From positions 372,001 through 436,000 of the forward strand of contig NZ_CP081903.1 of assembly GCF_020091405.1 (NCBI RefSeq): DNA of 64,000 bases. The letters are read 5' to 3'. Below the pieces are notes generated by a model. The model ran no database searches. It saw only the letters and a list, made by a program, of their open reading frames with translations, and had not been told where the DNA came from. A program made the position numbers and the translations under genes. Of the stretch, positions 54,098 through 64,000 are shown piece by piece (within the stretch, counting starts at the first letter, position 1; each line of letters starts with the position of its first letter). This stretch comes from Bacteroides cellulosilyticus (GTDB lineage: Bacteria; Bacteroidota; Bacteroidia; Bacteroidales; Bacteroidaceae).

Positions 54098-55899
54098 TAA
54101 TAGATTTTATTCAAATAGTCCAGAGTTTGTTCAGAACGTCGACTCATACGTAAACGCCAAACCAATTCCTGCATATTAACCGCCTCAAAACGGTCGTCCA
54201 ATCGTTCGGCACACCGCTTGGCAGCCGAGGCTCCATAAGTATCGCCTTCAAAACGACTCCAGGCGTGCACACATACCACTGAAAAGCTTTCTTCCTGCGC
54301 TTCGTCTTTCAGCTTCGAAGCTATAAAGTCGGGAGAACCTTCACGTTCATGTATTCTGTCCCAGAGAGAATATTTCACCGTAATAACCGGAATATCATAT
54401 CCTGCCTTATTAGTCACCCAGAAGACTTCTCCCTCACCTCCGGCATACGGAGAATATTGCAAAACAATGATACCTTCCAACTGGTCATTAGCGTCCACAT
54501 AAACTTGATAGGCTTCTTTGGCCGCTTCCGACTTCACATCCATAGCCATTATTCCCAATAACTTGATCTGATATTGACGCATAGAAACCGCCAGGCGTTT
54601 TGCCGCCACTCTCAGATTGGTTTTCCGGTTATTATCCTGACTGTACGTATCTACATAATAATAGCCTCCGCCCAGCATTTCCATAAGCGAGCAATTCTGT
54701 TTCTGCAAGCCCATCAGATTGTTGAACTGTACAGGAGCCATCATCGCCAACGTAGCAACCGGCAATCCAAAAGTCATCTTCACATCTTCAGCCTCCGGAA
54801 CATCATAATACCGGGAAGCAAAATCCTGCATCATCCACTGAATGTTATCACCATCGGAAAGGAAAAAAGAAACAAAGTTTTTCTTTTTCTTGAAATCAAT
54901 AGACCGGGGATCGAAAATCCGAGGCAACACCTGTTCCCGACCTTTTTCATAAAGCAGGGACAGTAACGAATGATTATAGCTCCAATCACAGGGAATCATC
55001 GGATGTCCGCTTTTGGATACACGGGCTACAAATTGATCTTCACTCACTCCTTGCTCCCAGCCGTATACCGGAGCATTGGGTTCCAGCCAGGCAAGCACTT
55101 CTTCGAGTAATGAAATGTTTTGTCCGGCCTCAGCGTCTCCCAGTTCCTTGTTCAGGTTCAATACAAACAGATTGTTCTTGATGGCAAATTCGCGCAATTC
55201 TCCGGTTTGCACCGGCATTATGACCAGTGCCTTTTTACTGCATTTATTTCTGAATTCACGCCAGGCATCCACTGTAGTCTTTCGGGTGGCATCATATTTC
55301 ATCTTATACCCCGCTTTCTCAAAATACTCCTTATCACGAATATCCACAATAATGGAATTGTACACATGAGAAGCGACAGATGCCACTACACCACTTTCCG
55401 GATTATTCTTCACATCGGTCAATACATATCCATCGAACATTCCTTTTAACTGGACTTTTACACCATCCACAGAGGAGTATTCATTGCATGCCAGTTCAAG
55501 ACCATTCTGCATGCCTTGTTCATGTATCCCCATATCTTCCAAAGCCTGTCTGGAAAGTTTATAAGAAGTCTTTCCACCGTGGTCGCACAACCAGACCGCT
55601 ATTTCGCTCTTGCCTTTTTCTACCGCACGGTTCGTCAGTCCCGCCAAGGACTGACACAAGAGATGGTATTGCAATCCGCGCATCTCATCTGTTTCGTCTA
55701 CACTATTACGGCTATCCACAGGGATTACACCCACACAACTCCAGTACTTCTTCGGCTTAGCCTTCATTCCGGGCATGTGATATTTTCCCTCATCTGCCAC
55801 AGATTCAGATATCCATGGACTTTCAGAGAAACGATAAGGAACACTGCCAATCGCTTTCAGCCCAGCAAAAAGCAACAGGAAACCAATAATAAACTTCAT
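54097..55899 (-). CDS. GxGYxYP family putative glycoside hydrolase
   Basis: Exported protein of the GxGYxYP family, usually found in PULs and suspected to act on glycans. The 600 residues have a signal peptide (MKFIIGFLLLFAGLKAIGS) and the N-terminal domain with VIPVDSRNSVDETDEMRGLQ, then the C-terminal domain with FLSDGDNIQWMMQDF and GGGYYYVDTYSQ (about 405-416), the family's namesake region in slightly altered form. Catalytic residues of the family are not established to my knowledge. Confidence 0.85.
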   Translation of the reverse strand: MKFIIGFLLLFAGLKAIGSVPYRFSESPWISESVADEGKYHMPGMKAKPKKYWSCVGVIPVDSRNSVDETDEMRGLQYHLLCQSLAGLTNRAVEKGKSEIAVWLCDHGGKTSYKLSRQALEDMGIHEQGMQNGLELACNEYSSVDGVKVQLKGMFDGYVLTDVKNNPESGVVASVASHVYNSIIVDIRDKEYFEKAGYKMKYDATRKTTVDAWREFRNKCSKKALVIMPVQTGELREFAIKNNLFVLNLNKELGDAEAGQNISLLEEVLAWLEPNAPVYGWEQGVSEDQFVARVSKSGHPMIPCDWSYNHSLLSLLYEKGREQVLPRIFDPRSIDFKKKKNFVSFFLSDGDNIQWMMQDFASRYYDVPEAEDVKMTFGLPVATLAMMAPVQFNNLMGLQKQNCSLMEMLGGGYYYVDTYSQDNNRKTNLRVAAKRLAVSMRQYQIKLLGIMAMDVKSEAAKEAYQVYVDANDQLEGIIVLQYSPYAGGEGEVFWVTNKAGYDIPVITVKYSLWDRIHEREGSPDFIASKLKDEAQEESFSVVCVHAWSRFEGDTYGASAAKRCAERLDDRFEAVNMQELVWRLRMSRRSEQTLDYLNKIY

Positions 55900-55948
55900 G
55901 ATTCAACTAAAAAAAATACCTATTGAAAACTGTTATCCTACCTACTAA

Positions 55949-56695
55949 CTATAACTGTATCTCAAAAACCGGAGAATAATTATACTTAGCCTGTATACCT
56001 TCACCCAGATCTTTGGGCAGTGCACCGATACGGAAGAAGTACTTCTGTCCGGCTTTCAACTTCTTACCTTCGTCAGAGTTCAAGTCCAATGTCAATGTAA
56101 AGACTTTATTCGCATTCCGGCTATTATTCTCAAAATTGATATCATCGCCTTCAATATTAGCCGTTACATGTGCCAGATTGAAAGAGTTGGACGGATTCTG
56201 ATCCGATTGAGCAAACAGGGCCACCTTTTCGGCTTTACCTGTTCTGTGACCATACTGTAATTTAAAGGTGGCAACAATAGCATTATTCTCTTTCTTCACA
56301 ACGGGCTCTTTGATACGGATATTCGGAATCACCCTGAAATCAAGCTTATTTTCTCCTTTGTCGAAACGATATCCTTTAATCGTATCCAGCTTCACAAAGT
56401 TGCCATTATTCATAATGACATCATAAGTACCGGAGAAAACAAGATTATTTCTGTATTCCCCATTCAGCATGAGCTTCCATTGCTGCACCTTGCGGATAGC
56501 ATATCCATACTCTATAACCTGCACACAAGCTGCATCACCACTGGTACCAATTTCCTGCTGAATCAACTCTTCTGTTTCGGCATCAATTACCGCACCATAT
56601 ACTTGTGCATCCGGACCATCAAAATTATCCAGTTCGCAGCTTACCATGAAAACCGCTGCACTGATTCCGGCTATTATATATTTAATCTTTCTCAT
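55949..56695 (-). CDS. DUF3823 lipoprotein
   Basis: Surface lipoprotein often encoded after SusD, possibly a glycan-binding component. The 248 residues have a lipobox (VFMVSC, Cys20), then ELDNFDGPDAQVYGAVIDAE, an N-terminal transthyretin-like domain, and a C-terminal beta domain. DUF3823 is typical for GxGYxYP-containing loci. Gap of 20 bases to SusD. Confidence 0.88.
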   Translation of the reverse strand: MRKIKYIIAGISAAVFMVSCELDNFDGPDAQVYGAVIDAETEELIQQEIGTSGDAACVQVIEYGYAIRKVQQWKLMLNGEYRNNLVFSGTYDVIMNNGNFVKLDTIKGYRFDKGENKLDFRVIPNIRIKEPVVKKENNAIVATFKLQYGHRTGKAEKVALFAQSDQNPSNSFNLAHVTANIEGDDINFENNSRNANKVFTLTLDLNSDEGKKLKAGQKYFFRIGALPKDLGEGIQAKYNYSPVFEIQL

Positions 56696-56715
56696 ATTCT
56701 GTACTAATTTAAAAG

Positions 56716-58647
56716 TTAAGGATTCTGAATCATTTGGTTAATGGCATTGCGTGGTACATCTTCATAGTATTCGGAGATTGAATAGCTATTGGGACCATTC
56801 AGGCTTGCTCCCATAGTGGTTTTACGCACAAATATCAGGGAAGGATTCGTATCACGCAAATCAAGCATAGGCACCAGAATGTCATGAGAGAAATTATTCA
56901 TCAACGTATGCAGCACTCTCCAACGACGCAAATCCCAGATACGGATGTTCTCAAAAGCGAGTTCTACAAAGCGTTCGTTTCTCACATTCTCTCTTGTTAA
57001 TTCTATTTCATTGGTATGTGCGGCTCTCTTACGAATATCATTCAACGCTTTTGCTGCAATAGTCTTATCCCCCAACCCGCTTTCGCAGACTGCTTCTGCA
57101 TAATTCAGCAACACTTCCGCATAGCGGAATACGATATAATCCAACGTCGTCTTATGATATTGTGCCGGCATGCTTTCACTGATCATCTTTCTCATGAGAA
57201 AACCAGACATGGAATGAGTTCCGTCTCCCGGCCAGAAACCGGACACCTGATGCTTTTCACCTCCTAAAGAATAGTAAGTCTTACCGTCTTTTCCGGTCAC
57301 TGTAGTCGGAACACGATACAGTTCTGTTCCATCCGGTTGAATCACACCGCCTTGCATCACAATCTTAGTCCCTTTCCATTCGGTACCGGGAAGTATGATG
57401 GAAGCCCACAGACGAGCATCCTTCGCTTTTTTCTCATCTCCATAAGCGATGCCATTAAACAAATCATAAGGGGTATCCTTATTTACTTTGATATAATCAG
57501 TATAGCCAGTATCAAAACCTGCATTGGAATAATTGTCATTGACACGAGTCTTGACCTTTGCATCCGAACGGACACCCGGCAGGTCCGTATAATCTTCATA
57601 AGCATCTACCAAATTAAGAGCTGGAGACATTTTACCCTGTCCCTGTGTCTGGTAAGGCTCGATAAAGTAATTTAAACTACTGGCAAACTCAGATCCTTCT
57701 TTTACAATACCTTTAATAAAAATAGCCTCTCCGTCTGTTTGGTTCGGATTAACAAAGATACTACGATAGTTCTCCTCCGCTTCCTTCGGACTGGCAGGAT
57801 TCGGTTTATACAGTTTATGGTTCGATTCTGTCATAATGGCCAGGGAAGCATCAATGCAATGTTGATAGAAATAGGCTGCATTTTCGGGTTTCATTCCGGC
57901 TAAACCTTTTGTCACAGCCTCTCCTTCCATCGGCGCCAGTTCTCCGAATTTGGCAATAGAAGCAGCATACAAAGCAGCACGAGATTTTAAAGCCAATGCC
58001 GCCCATCTAGTCGCCCGCCTGTCCGAACGCTCTTTGGGAAGTTGCGCAGCTGCAAGATCACATTGCTGCATTACATAATCCCATGTTTCATACTCTGTGC
58101 TGCGTGGAACCACCAAAGCTCCCGGATTGGCCGGATCATACTCCTGCAATTCCCTGATCAGCGGTACTCCACCAAATTTTTCTGCCAGGTAGAAATATAC
58201 ATAAGCAGTCATGAAAGCAGCCTCTCCTTCCAGTTCTTTCTTTTCACTGTCACAAATATCCAGTGTAGGGATGATGCTTTTCAGCAAATTGATATTACGA
58301 AGCGTTTCATAGCCATGATTAAAATAATCCGCACGAATAACGTATCCCGGTGATTGCTCACCCCACTGACTTTGTACAGCTTCCTCACAGATATTGGCAT
58401 ACCATAATAAACCGATATTCCCCGTCGGATTATTGAAACCTCCTTCTCCGCTGGTACCCGGCATAAACATGTAATCCTCAATAGGCAAATCGCGATAAAT
58501 AGTTGCCATAAAAGCTTTTGCCCCATTAGGGTTATTAAACAGCTCATTGGGAGTGATCTTGTTATTAGGCTCAATGTCCAGCAAGTCCGTACATGCCGTA
58601 AACACAGCTGATAGACCGATAACCAAATAATATTTTATATTTTTCAT
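56716..58647 (-). CDS. SusD/RagB-like outer-membrane lipoprotein
   Basis: Surface glycan-binding lid of the SusC importer. The 643 residues have a lipoprotein signal (SAVFTAC, Cys19), DLLDIEPNNKITPNELFNNP, TPR-like helices (EGEAAFMTAYVYFYLAEKFG GV-type motif) and the typical C-terminal end VRNERFVELAFENIRIWDLR. It follows SusC after 17 bases. Confidence 0.96.
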   Translation of the reverse strand: MKNIKYYLVIGLSAVFTACTDLLDIEPNNKITPNELFNNPNGAKAFMATIYRDLPIEDYMFMPGTSGEGGFNNPTGNIGLLWYANICEEAVQSQWGEQSPGYVIRADYFNHGYETLRNINLLKSIIPTLDICDSEKKELEGEAAFMTAYVYFYLAEKFGGVPLIRELQEYDPANPGALVVPRSTEYETWDYVMQQCDLAAAQLPKERSDRRATRWAALALKSRAALYAASIAKFGELAPMEGEAVTKGLAGMKPENAAYFYQHCIDASLAIMTESNHKLYKPNPASPKEAEENYRSIFVNPNQTDGEAIFIKGIVKEGSEFASSLNYFIEPYQTQGQGKMSPALNLVDAYEDYTDLPGVRSDAKVKTRVNDNYSNAGFDTGYTDYIKVNKDTPYDLFNGIAYGDEKKAKDARLWASIILPGTEWKGTKIVMQGGVIQPDGTELYRVPTTVTGKDGKTYYSLGGEKHQVSGFWPGDGTHSMSGFLMRKMISESMPAQYHKTTLDYIVFRYAEVLLNYAEAVCESGLGDKTIAAKALNDIRKRAAHTNEIELTRENVRNERFVELAFENIRIWDLRRWRVLHTLMNNFSHDILVPMLDLRDTNPSLIFVRKTTMGASLNGPNSYSISEYYEDVPRNAINQMIQNP

Positions 58648-58664
58648 ATCTAACGTTTTTTATA

Positions 58665-61600
58665 TTAGAAGCTAACATTTACACCGAAGTTGATAGAAGA
58701 CGATAACGGATAATTCATCATACGATTATCCTGACCGGCTGTTTTCTCCGGATCCAGTTTCAAATCCTTCTTCAAATAAGAGTCACAGAATGTGAAGATG
58801 TTATAAGCATTTACATAAACACGCAGGTTTTGCAAGCCTACATGACTGGCCCAACGTTGAGGTAACGTATAACCGACTTCAAGACTCTTCAGACGAAGAT
58901 AGCTTCCATCCACCGTATTGCGGTCTGTCTCCTGTGCATTGTTCCCCATCGGATTGTAGTTGGCCACACGGGCTGCCGGGAATCTTCCCGGAATCCAGTT
59001 GCTGTTTGCATCAAACGGATCTTCACGATGCCATCTGTCATACAGATAAGCAGATGAATTACCTTCCCAAGGTGCATAATTGCGCAGGTTGTCGGGGATC
59101 TGGATAGAATAACAGGCTGCTCCTTGGAATAAAGCCATGAAATCGAACCATTTCCATTCAGCTGTCAGAGTGATGCCATAATTCAGAGCCGGCATATTCA
59201 ATCCATAATATTTAGGCTTCATGTCATTGCCATCGATGTATCCATCACCATTTACATCTTGCAGGTAATAGTCTCCCGGAAGAATCATGGTGTTACCTCT
59301 ATCACCGCTTTGCACAGGCGCATTATAAATCTGATCATAGTTCTGGAATTGCCCAGCTGTTGTATATCCCCAGCCGATACCACTCCAACGCCCTTCGGTA
59401 GCGGATTTCCAAACATCCCAACTACTTTCGTATTCACCATGTATCTGGCGGGTCATCTTACTGCGGGCAAAGTTGAAGTTTCCTTGTACACCGTATGAAA
59501 CCTGACCGATCTTGTTCCGGTGCCCCAAGGTAAACTCAATACCTTCGGTACGGTCGGCATTCAGATTCTCTTCCGGCAGGGAAGCTCCGAATGTATTGGT
59601 CAGTTGACTGCCTCTGGTAGCCAGCAGCCCATCTCTGTCACGACGATAGACATCAAATGTGAAATCCAACAAGCCGTCCCACAAGGTTATATCCACACCA
59701 AGGTCATAAGTACGTGTCGTAATCCAGGTCAGGTTCTTATTGATAAGTGCCGGAGTCAGTACTCCATTGGTTTGTGTACCGTCAACGAACTCATACCCCT
59801 TTGATCCCATTGTAAAGCCTTCTATGAACTGGAATTCATTACCGGCATCAATACCGGTTTCTCCATAACTGGCTCTTATCTTCAAGTTACTGACAAACGG
59901 TATATTATCCTTAATAAAGGATTCCTCGGACATTCTCCAGCCTGCACTGACAACCGGGAAAAATCCCCAACGACTCCCCGGAGCATAACGATAAGAACCA
60001 TTATAACGGAAAGCACCTTCCAACAGATATTTGCCTTGGTAGTCATAATTCAGACGCCCCAGATAAGAGATGTTTGCCGTCTCTCCATAGCCGCCAGAAT
60101 TCTGGATGTTCGTTTGAGAGCCTAAGTCAAGAATAGGTTTAGAGTAAATCTCATACTCGCGGGTAGCAGAAACATTATCATTCCAGCCATGATTCATTTC
60201 GTACATAGCCATCAAAGAAATGTTATGGTCGCGCGCAATAGTAGTACTATAAGACAATTGCGCCTGAATATTGAGATTATTACCATTATTCATATTCACA
60301 TACAAACTGCTCGGGTCATTAATTGTCTTTGATACATCATACGATTCATTCTGCGAATTATAACTGTACAATTGGTAGAGTTTTCTCTCATGCGAAGTAC
60401 GGTTATCACTGGCATCATACGAAGTCATTAATTTAGCTTTCAATCCCTTTACCCAAGGAACATCATAGGTCAATGTGGCAGTTGACTGTAAGCTACGTCC
60501 TCTACTGGTATTCATACCGGTAAGATCACCATTCATTGCTGCCACTGGATTGTCCAGGAAAGGATAAGCTGCATTGTAGTATTCGGAATTGTTATTGGCA
60601 TACACTCCGGATGTCGGTCTCATCAATGTAGATTTGAACAGTAAGTCAAAGACTCCTTGGATAGGGGCATTCGTCACGTCATATCTTCCGGAAACATTAA
60701 CTTCCGCTTTGAGATACTTAGACAACTGGGCTGTAAAATTACTACGCATAGTATATCTTTCGTAGTTGAAATCGCCTCCTCGTGTCAAGTCGCCATCGTG
60801 AGCATAGCCAAAACTGGCGTAATAGGTCATCTTATCACTACCACCTTCGACAGAAAGAGTATGTTGCTGGCTACCTGCACTTTTTTTAAATACGGCATCC
60901 AACCAGTCAGTACTTTCATAGCCGGGACCACCGGCCTTCCATTTAGCAAGTTCTTCAGGAGTGGTAGTAGGACCAGTACCTGCATTCATTGACAATTCAT
61001 TGGAAATCTCCGCATATTGGGCAGCATTCATAACCTTCATCATGGAAGTGGGGAAAATAGCAGTGAATGAACCGTTGTAATTAAAACGGGCTTTACCTTT
61101 TCTTCCTTTTTTAGTGGTAATAATCACGACTCCATTAGCTGCATTCATACCATAGATTGCCGCAGCACCATCTTTGAGTACAGAAATATTTTCAATATCT
61201 TCCGGATTCAAGCGCTGAAATTCAGAACCACCGTCACCACTATCGCGGACAACGCCATCGATTACATACAGCGGACTACCAAAGCCACGAATTTGTACCA
61301 TAGAACTGAACGAACCTGGTTGACCGTCCTGTTGACGGATCTGTACACCGGCAATCTTTCCCTGCAAGCTCTGAGCCACACTTGTGCTTTTGGTCGTCAG
61401 CACTTTGTCACCACTAAGAGTAGAAATAGCTCCAGTCAGTGTCTGTTTCTTCTGAGTGCCATATCCCACAACTACAATTTCGCCCAAAACGGCTTCATCT
61501 TCCTTTAACACCACTCTTACTGAGTTTTCGGCTCCTATTCTGACTTCCTGAGTCTGAAAACCAATATAGGATATCTGAAGAACAGCGTTCTTCTCAAGAT

Positions 61601-61808
61601 TTTGTAGTACAAATTCACCCGACATATCTGCCACGGCATTCTTATTATTGGCTCCTTTCACTACAACTGTTGCACCAACCAGCGGATTCCCTTCCTGGTC
61701 TATCACCTGTCCTTTAAACTGTGCATGTTGCGCATATACCATTGTGGTACAGAGTAACATGATGCATCCCAACAAGGTGCGTGCTAAATGATTCATGTGT
61801 TTTATCAT
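58665..61808 (-). CDS. SusC/RagA-type TonB-dependent receptor
   Basis: Outer-membrane importer forming the barrel under the SusD lid. The 1047 residues include a signal peptide (ending MVYAQ), a carboxypeptidase-like domain (GQVIDQEGNPLVGATVVVKG), the EIVVVGYGTQKK motif (about 107-118), the plug with VQIRGFGSPLYVIDGVVRD and AAAIYGMNAANGVVIITTKK, and a 22-strand barrel ending NFGVNVSF. Complete. Starts 139 bases after the stop of the GH116-like gene. Confidence 0.96.
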   Translation of the reverse strand: MIKHMNHLARTLLGCIMLLCTTMVYAQHAQFKGQVIDQEGNPLVGATVVVKGANNKNAVADMSGEFVLQNLEKNAVLQISYIGFQTQEVRIGAENSVRVVLKEDEAVLGEIVVVGYGTQKKQTLTGAISTLSGDKVLTTKSTSVAQSLQGKIAGVQIRQQDGQPGSFSSMVQIRGFGSPLYVIDGVVRDSGDGGSEFQRLNPEDIENISVLKDGAAAIYGMNAANGVVIITTKKGRKGKARFNYNGSFTAIFPTSMMKVMNAAQYAEISNELSMNAGTGPTTTPEELAKWKAGGPGYESTDWLDAVFKKSAGSQQHTLSVEGGSDKMTYYASFGYAHDGDLTRGGDFNYERYTMRSNFTAQLSKYLKAEVNVSGRYDVTNAPIQGVFDLLFKSTLMRPTSGVYANNNSEYYNAAYPFLDNPVAAMNGDLTGMNTSRGRSLQSTATLTYDVPWVKGLKAKLMTSYDASDNRTSHERKLYQLYSYNSQNESYDVSKTINDPSSLYVNMNNGNNLNIQAQLSYSTTIARDHNISLMAMYEMNHGWNDNVSATREYEIYSKPILDLGSQTNIQNSGGYGETANISYLGRLNYDYQGKYLLEGAFRYNGSYRYAPGSRWGFFPVVSAGWRMSEESFIKDNIPFVSNLKIRASYGETGIDAGNEFQFIEGFTMGSKGYEFVDGTQTNGVLTPALINKNLTWITTRTYDLGVDITLWDGLLDFTFDVYRRDRDGLLATRGSQLTNTFGASLPEENLNADRTEGIEFTLGHRNKIGQVSYGVQGNFNFARSKMTRQIHGEYESSWDVWKSATEGRWSGIGWGYTTAGQFQNYDQIYNAPVQSGDRGNTMILPGDYYLQDVNGDGYIDGNDMKPKYYGLNMPALNYGITLTAEWKWFDFMALFQGAACYSIQIPDNLRNYAPWEGNSSAYLYDRWHREDPFDANSNWIPGRFPAARVANYNPMGNNAQETDRNTVDGSYLRLKSLEVGYTLPQRWASHVGLQNLRVYVNAYNIFTFCDSYLKKDLKLDPEKTAGQDNRMMNYPLSSSINFGVNVSF

Positions 61809-61947
61809 ATAAAAAAAGATTTTTAACTTTACAATTACATAAAAGATTTCTAAATGTTACGTTTCCAACTTTTTTCTGTGGATACATTCCTGGGGTCATT
61901 TAATCTTTTCTTTCAACATAGGCATTTTCTTTTAAGGGTTAACATTC

Positions 61948-64000
61948 TTATTTTATTGTTACGTAACGAAAGTCATGTTTATCTGCCTCCGGAAGTACCG
62001 GGGCTTCCAGACGATTGTCAATAATACGATCCCAATACGGACTCAGATCCAACGTTTTTCCCTCTTCCACCACAAACTCTTTAATTTCGATTTCTCTCTT
62101 TTCGGAAGTGGAAAGTCCTGCAGGTTCCGATATCACTTTATTGAAACTGATCCGCTCTTTACCATATTTCTTCGTTATTTTGAAAGTGATGGATTTCTTC
62201 TGAGGATCAGCAGTTACTACTCCCCAAAAGTTAGGATAAAACAGAGGGATGCTGATTACTTTATCATCGGCCACTACAGGAGCCAAACGCAATTCTTTTC
62301 GGGGAATGTTAACGCCTGCACCAGCCAATACATCTGTAGAGAACCAAGTTACCGGAGCTGTCATATAAGTAATGTCACTGGGGTTCCACAAATTTTGAGT
62401 CCATGTCCAGCCTTTACGCAGATGTACTAATTGAATGTGTTTCATAATGTCCATAGCATCTTCATAAAATCCGGCCTGCATACCGGCCAAAGCAGTATAG
62501 CTTTCCAGATAGAAGGGCCAGCATTGTGATCCCCTATTATCAATGCCCCGGTTCAGATTGATATCCCACACTTTATTAGCGTAATAATCAGGAGACTTGG
62601 AAAGAGAAATCTTGCATTGAGACATCATAGATGCCTTCACTATATCCATAGGATACACATCTCCCCATCCACAGTAACGGCTCAGGAACTGGCCTGCCAA
62701 CTGTCCCGTAAACAATACATTATCCAGTCTTTTGGAACCATCCGGTTCACAGCCGTAGGCAAAAAAACGTCCGTTCCACAACTTCTCAAGAGCCTCTTTC
62801 TGAGAGGTAGCAAACTGTTGTTGCGCCTGTTTCACAATGCTTTCATCTCCAATAGCTTTTCCTATAGCTTCGTAAGCCTTGAGTGTAGCCAGCCATACAC
62901 CTGCATAGTAAGAATACAAAGGGGGATGAGTAAAATCATCGTACGTAGTAGGGCCTACAGGTATTGTACTGCCTTGGGGCATACGACTATATAAGAATTT
63001 CATGGCTCTTTTAACTCCCGTAAGATGCGCTTTCAAGTACTCTGCATCACCAGTCTGCTCATAGTCTTTAACAAGTTGTATGATCCAGCCGGAAGCATTG
63101 TCCAACATCCAACCCTTTTCCGTTGGCACACGGCCACCTACGGTACCCATACCTACATAGTAATGTCCGATGAAATGAAGTATATAACCTTCCGGATCCA
63201 TTGCATCTGCAAAAATATCCATCTCCGAACGATCCAGTTGAGTGAAAAATTTCTGGTAAAAAGGATGTGAACTCAAACGTTGATCCATTGTTCCGGCAAA
63301 GCCGCCCATGGCTCCCTCATTAACCATAACATCACCTCCTTTAGTAAGCACCATATTGGTATAAATGACATATCCACTATTAATAAGCTTAAACTTATAC
63401 CAGTCAGGAAGGCTACTCTCAAGAACCGGGATCTGCCACTCCGTAGTCTGTCGGGCAATTCTTGTCCTATTGGATACAGCATAGCTCACCAGAGAATTCA
63501 TACTATTAAAATAATTATGATAGTATTTATTGTAGTCAGCCCCACAAGGCCAGTAGCTACCAATAGGAAGGGCTTCCGCATCAATCTGCAGTTCAGGAGC
63601 ATACCATGCCAACATAAAACGAATTGTTTTCTTTTGACCTGCTTTCAACTGTGTCTTAACAGCCAGTGCAGAAGCAGAAGAAGTTTGAGATTGCTCCGTC
63701 AGTACATTTTTAGTTAGTGAAGAAGTGAATTCTCCATTATTTCTAAACTGATCCCATGCTTCAGAATTCGAACGATAAGCTGGAAGATAAGATACATTCT
63801 TTTCTTCTTCCACTGCAATCACCACTTGATTCACATAGTTCTGAAAAGTCAATTTACGAGGTTGCAAGCTATCTGCAGCATATTGTATCAACCCTTTCAG
63901 GCTTCCCATCTGATAAGGTTCTACATAGGTTTTAGCCTTCTCACGCAACGGCCAGTTCTCTCCATTATTTATATTAGCTCTACCTTCACTCAATAGCTGG
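61948..64000 (-). CDS. GH116-like glycoside hydrolase (5' end outside window)
   Basis: Member of the GH116/DUF608 group (non-lysosomal glucosylceramidase relatives: beta-glucosidase, beta-xylosidase or similar). The frame is open at the right edge; 684 codons including the stop are visible. Family landmarks: NEGAMGGFAGTMDQRL, HHF-type region ILHFIGHYYVGMGTVGGRVP, TTYDDFTHPPLYSYYAGVWL (the Asp after Tyr fits the acid/base position), LFTGQLAGQFLSRYCGWGD, and RGSQCWPFYLES. The exact specificity is unknown. It is the upstream-most visible gene of the PUL. Confidence 0.82.
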   Translation of the reverse strand, partial: QLLSEGRANINNGENWPLREKAKTYVEPYQMGSLKGLIQYAADSLQPRKLTFQNYVNQVVIAVEEEKNVSYLPAYRSNSEAWDQFRNNGEFTSSLTKNVLTEQSQTSSASALAVKTQLKAGQKKTIRFMLAWYAPELQIDAEALPIGSYWPCGADYNKYYHNYFNSMNSLVSYAVSNRTRIARQTTEWQIPVLESSLPDWYKFKLINSGYVIYTNMVLTKGGDVMVNEGAMGGFAGTMDQRLSSHPFYQKFFTQLDRSEMDIFADAMDPEGYILHFIGHYYVGMGTVGGRVPTEKGWMLDNASGWIIQLVKDYEQTGDAEYLKAHLTGVKRAMKFLYSRMPQGSTIPVGPTTYDDFTHPPLYSYYAGVWLATLKAYEAIGKAIGDESIVKQAQQQFATSQKEALEKLWNGRFFAYGCEPDGSKRLDNVLFTGQLAGQFLSRYCGWGDVYPMDIVKASMMSQCKISLSKSPDYYANKVWDINLNRGIDNRGSQCWPFYLESYTALAGMQAGFYEDAMDIMKHIQLVHLRKGWTWTQNLWNPSDITYMTAPVTWFSTDVLAGAGVNIPRKELRLAPVVADDKVISIPLFYPNFWGVVTADPQKKSITFKITKKYGKERISFNKVISEPAGLSTSEKREIEIKEFVVEEGKTLDLSPYWDRIIDNRLEAPVLPEADKHDFRYVTIK

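Overview
The window reads as chromosomal DNA of a gut Bacteroides (Bacteroidales). Evidence: SusC/SusD pairs, GxGYxYP, DUF3823, DUF4249, DUF3244 and DUF4488 families, an OmpA-family porin, a Rex/FAH pair, an OstA-like protein beside SurA-like chaperones, and repeated promoters of the Bacteroides form TTTG/TTG - about 19-20 nt - TAnnTTTG. Nearly all genes are on the minus strand; plus-strand genes are an aspartyl protease-like protein, an eIF1/SUI1-like protein, a DUF5043-like protein, an HU-like protein and trpS.

Layout. 1-3620: 5' half of a SusC-type receptor (runs off the left edge) preceded by a membrane-spanning TPR/HTH regulator (DUF6377-like). 3621-4403: non-coding DNA with 22-nt periodic repeats and the stub of a third DUF4249 gene. 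4404-12747: an accessory locus, transcribed right to left: TPR/HTH lipoprotein regulator, DUF3244 protein, unknown cysteine-containing lipoprotein, SurA_N-DsbA-like lipoprotein, TonB-dependent receptor, and two almost identical DUF4249 lipoproteins. 13021-14463: two-lobed aspartyl protease-like protein. 14529-19668: PorV and PorU of type IX secretion. 19685-24008: FAH-family hydrolase, Rex, DUF5686 outer-membrane protein, SUI1-like factor. 24136-27104: rplM-rpsI-rpsB-tsf. 27394-32760: DUF4488 protein, asnS, an rRNA pseudouridine synthase with a very long repetitive N-terminus, purB and two tandem tRNA-Val genes. 32937-40249: acetyltransferase, DUF5043-like protein, carB, HU-like protein, trpS. 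40340-51241: OmpA porin, mutL, a small membrane protein, OstA-like protein, three consecutive SurA/parvulin-type proteins, guaB. 51869-64000: a polysaccharide utilisation locus (GH116-like, SusC, SusD, DUF3823, GxGYxYP, GH92) that runs off the right edge.

Most unusual content. First, both TPR/HTH membrane regulators sit immediately upstream of an outer-membrane uptake gene or operon on the same strand, and in each gap there are two pairs of short direct repeats (AAGTAGA with 10-nt spacing; GTAACA with 9-nt spacing) placed about 28-34 nt upstream of a -7-like box. This suggests a one-component, membrane-anchored activator system. Second, the accessory operon carries recent tandem copies of a DUF4249 lipoprotein that are almost identical except for two short, strongly diverged patches. 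Third, three separate intergenic tracts contain imperfect tandem repeats of 21-22 nt whose sequences are unrelated to each other; one lies in the loop of an inverted repeat with arms of about 88 nt.

All family names come from recognising motifs by eye; no database search was run.
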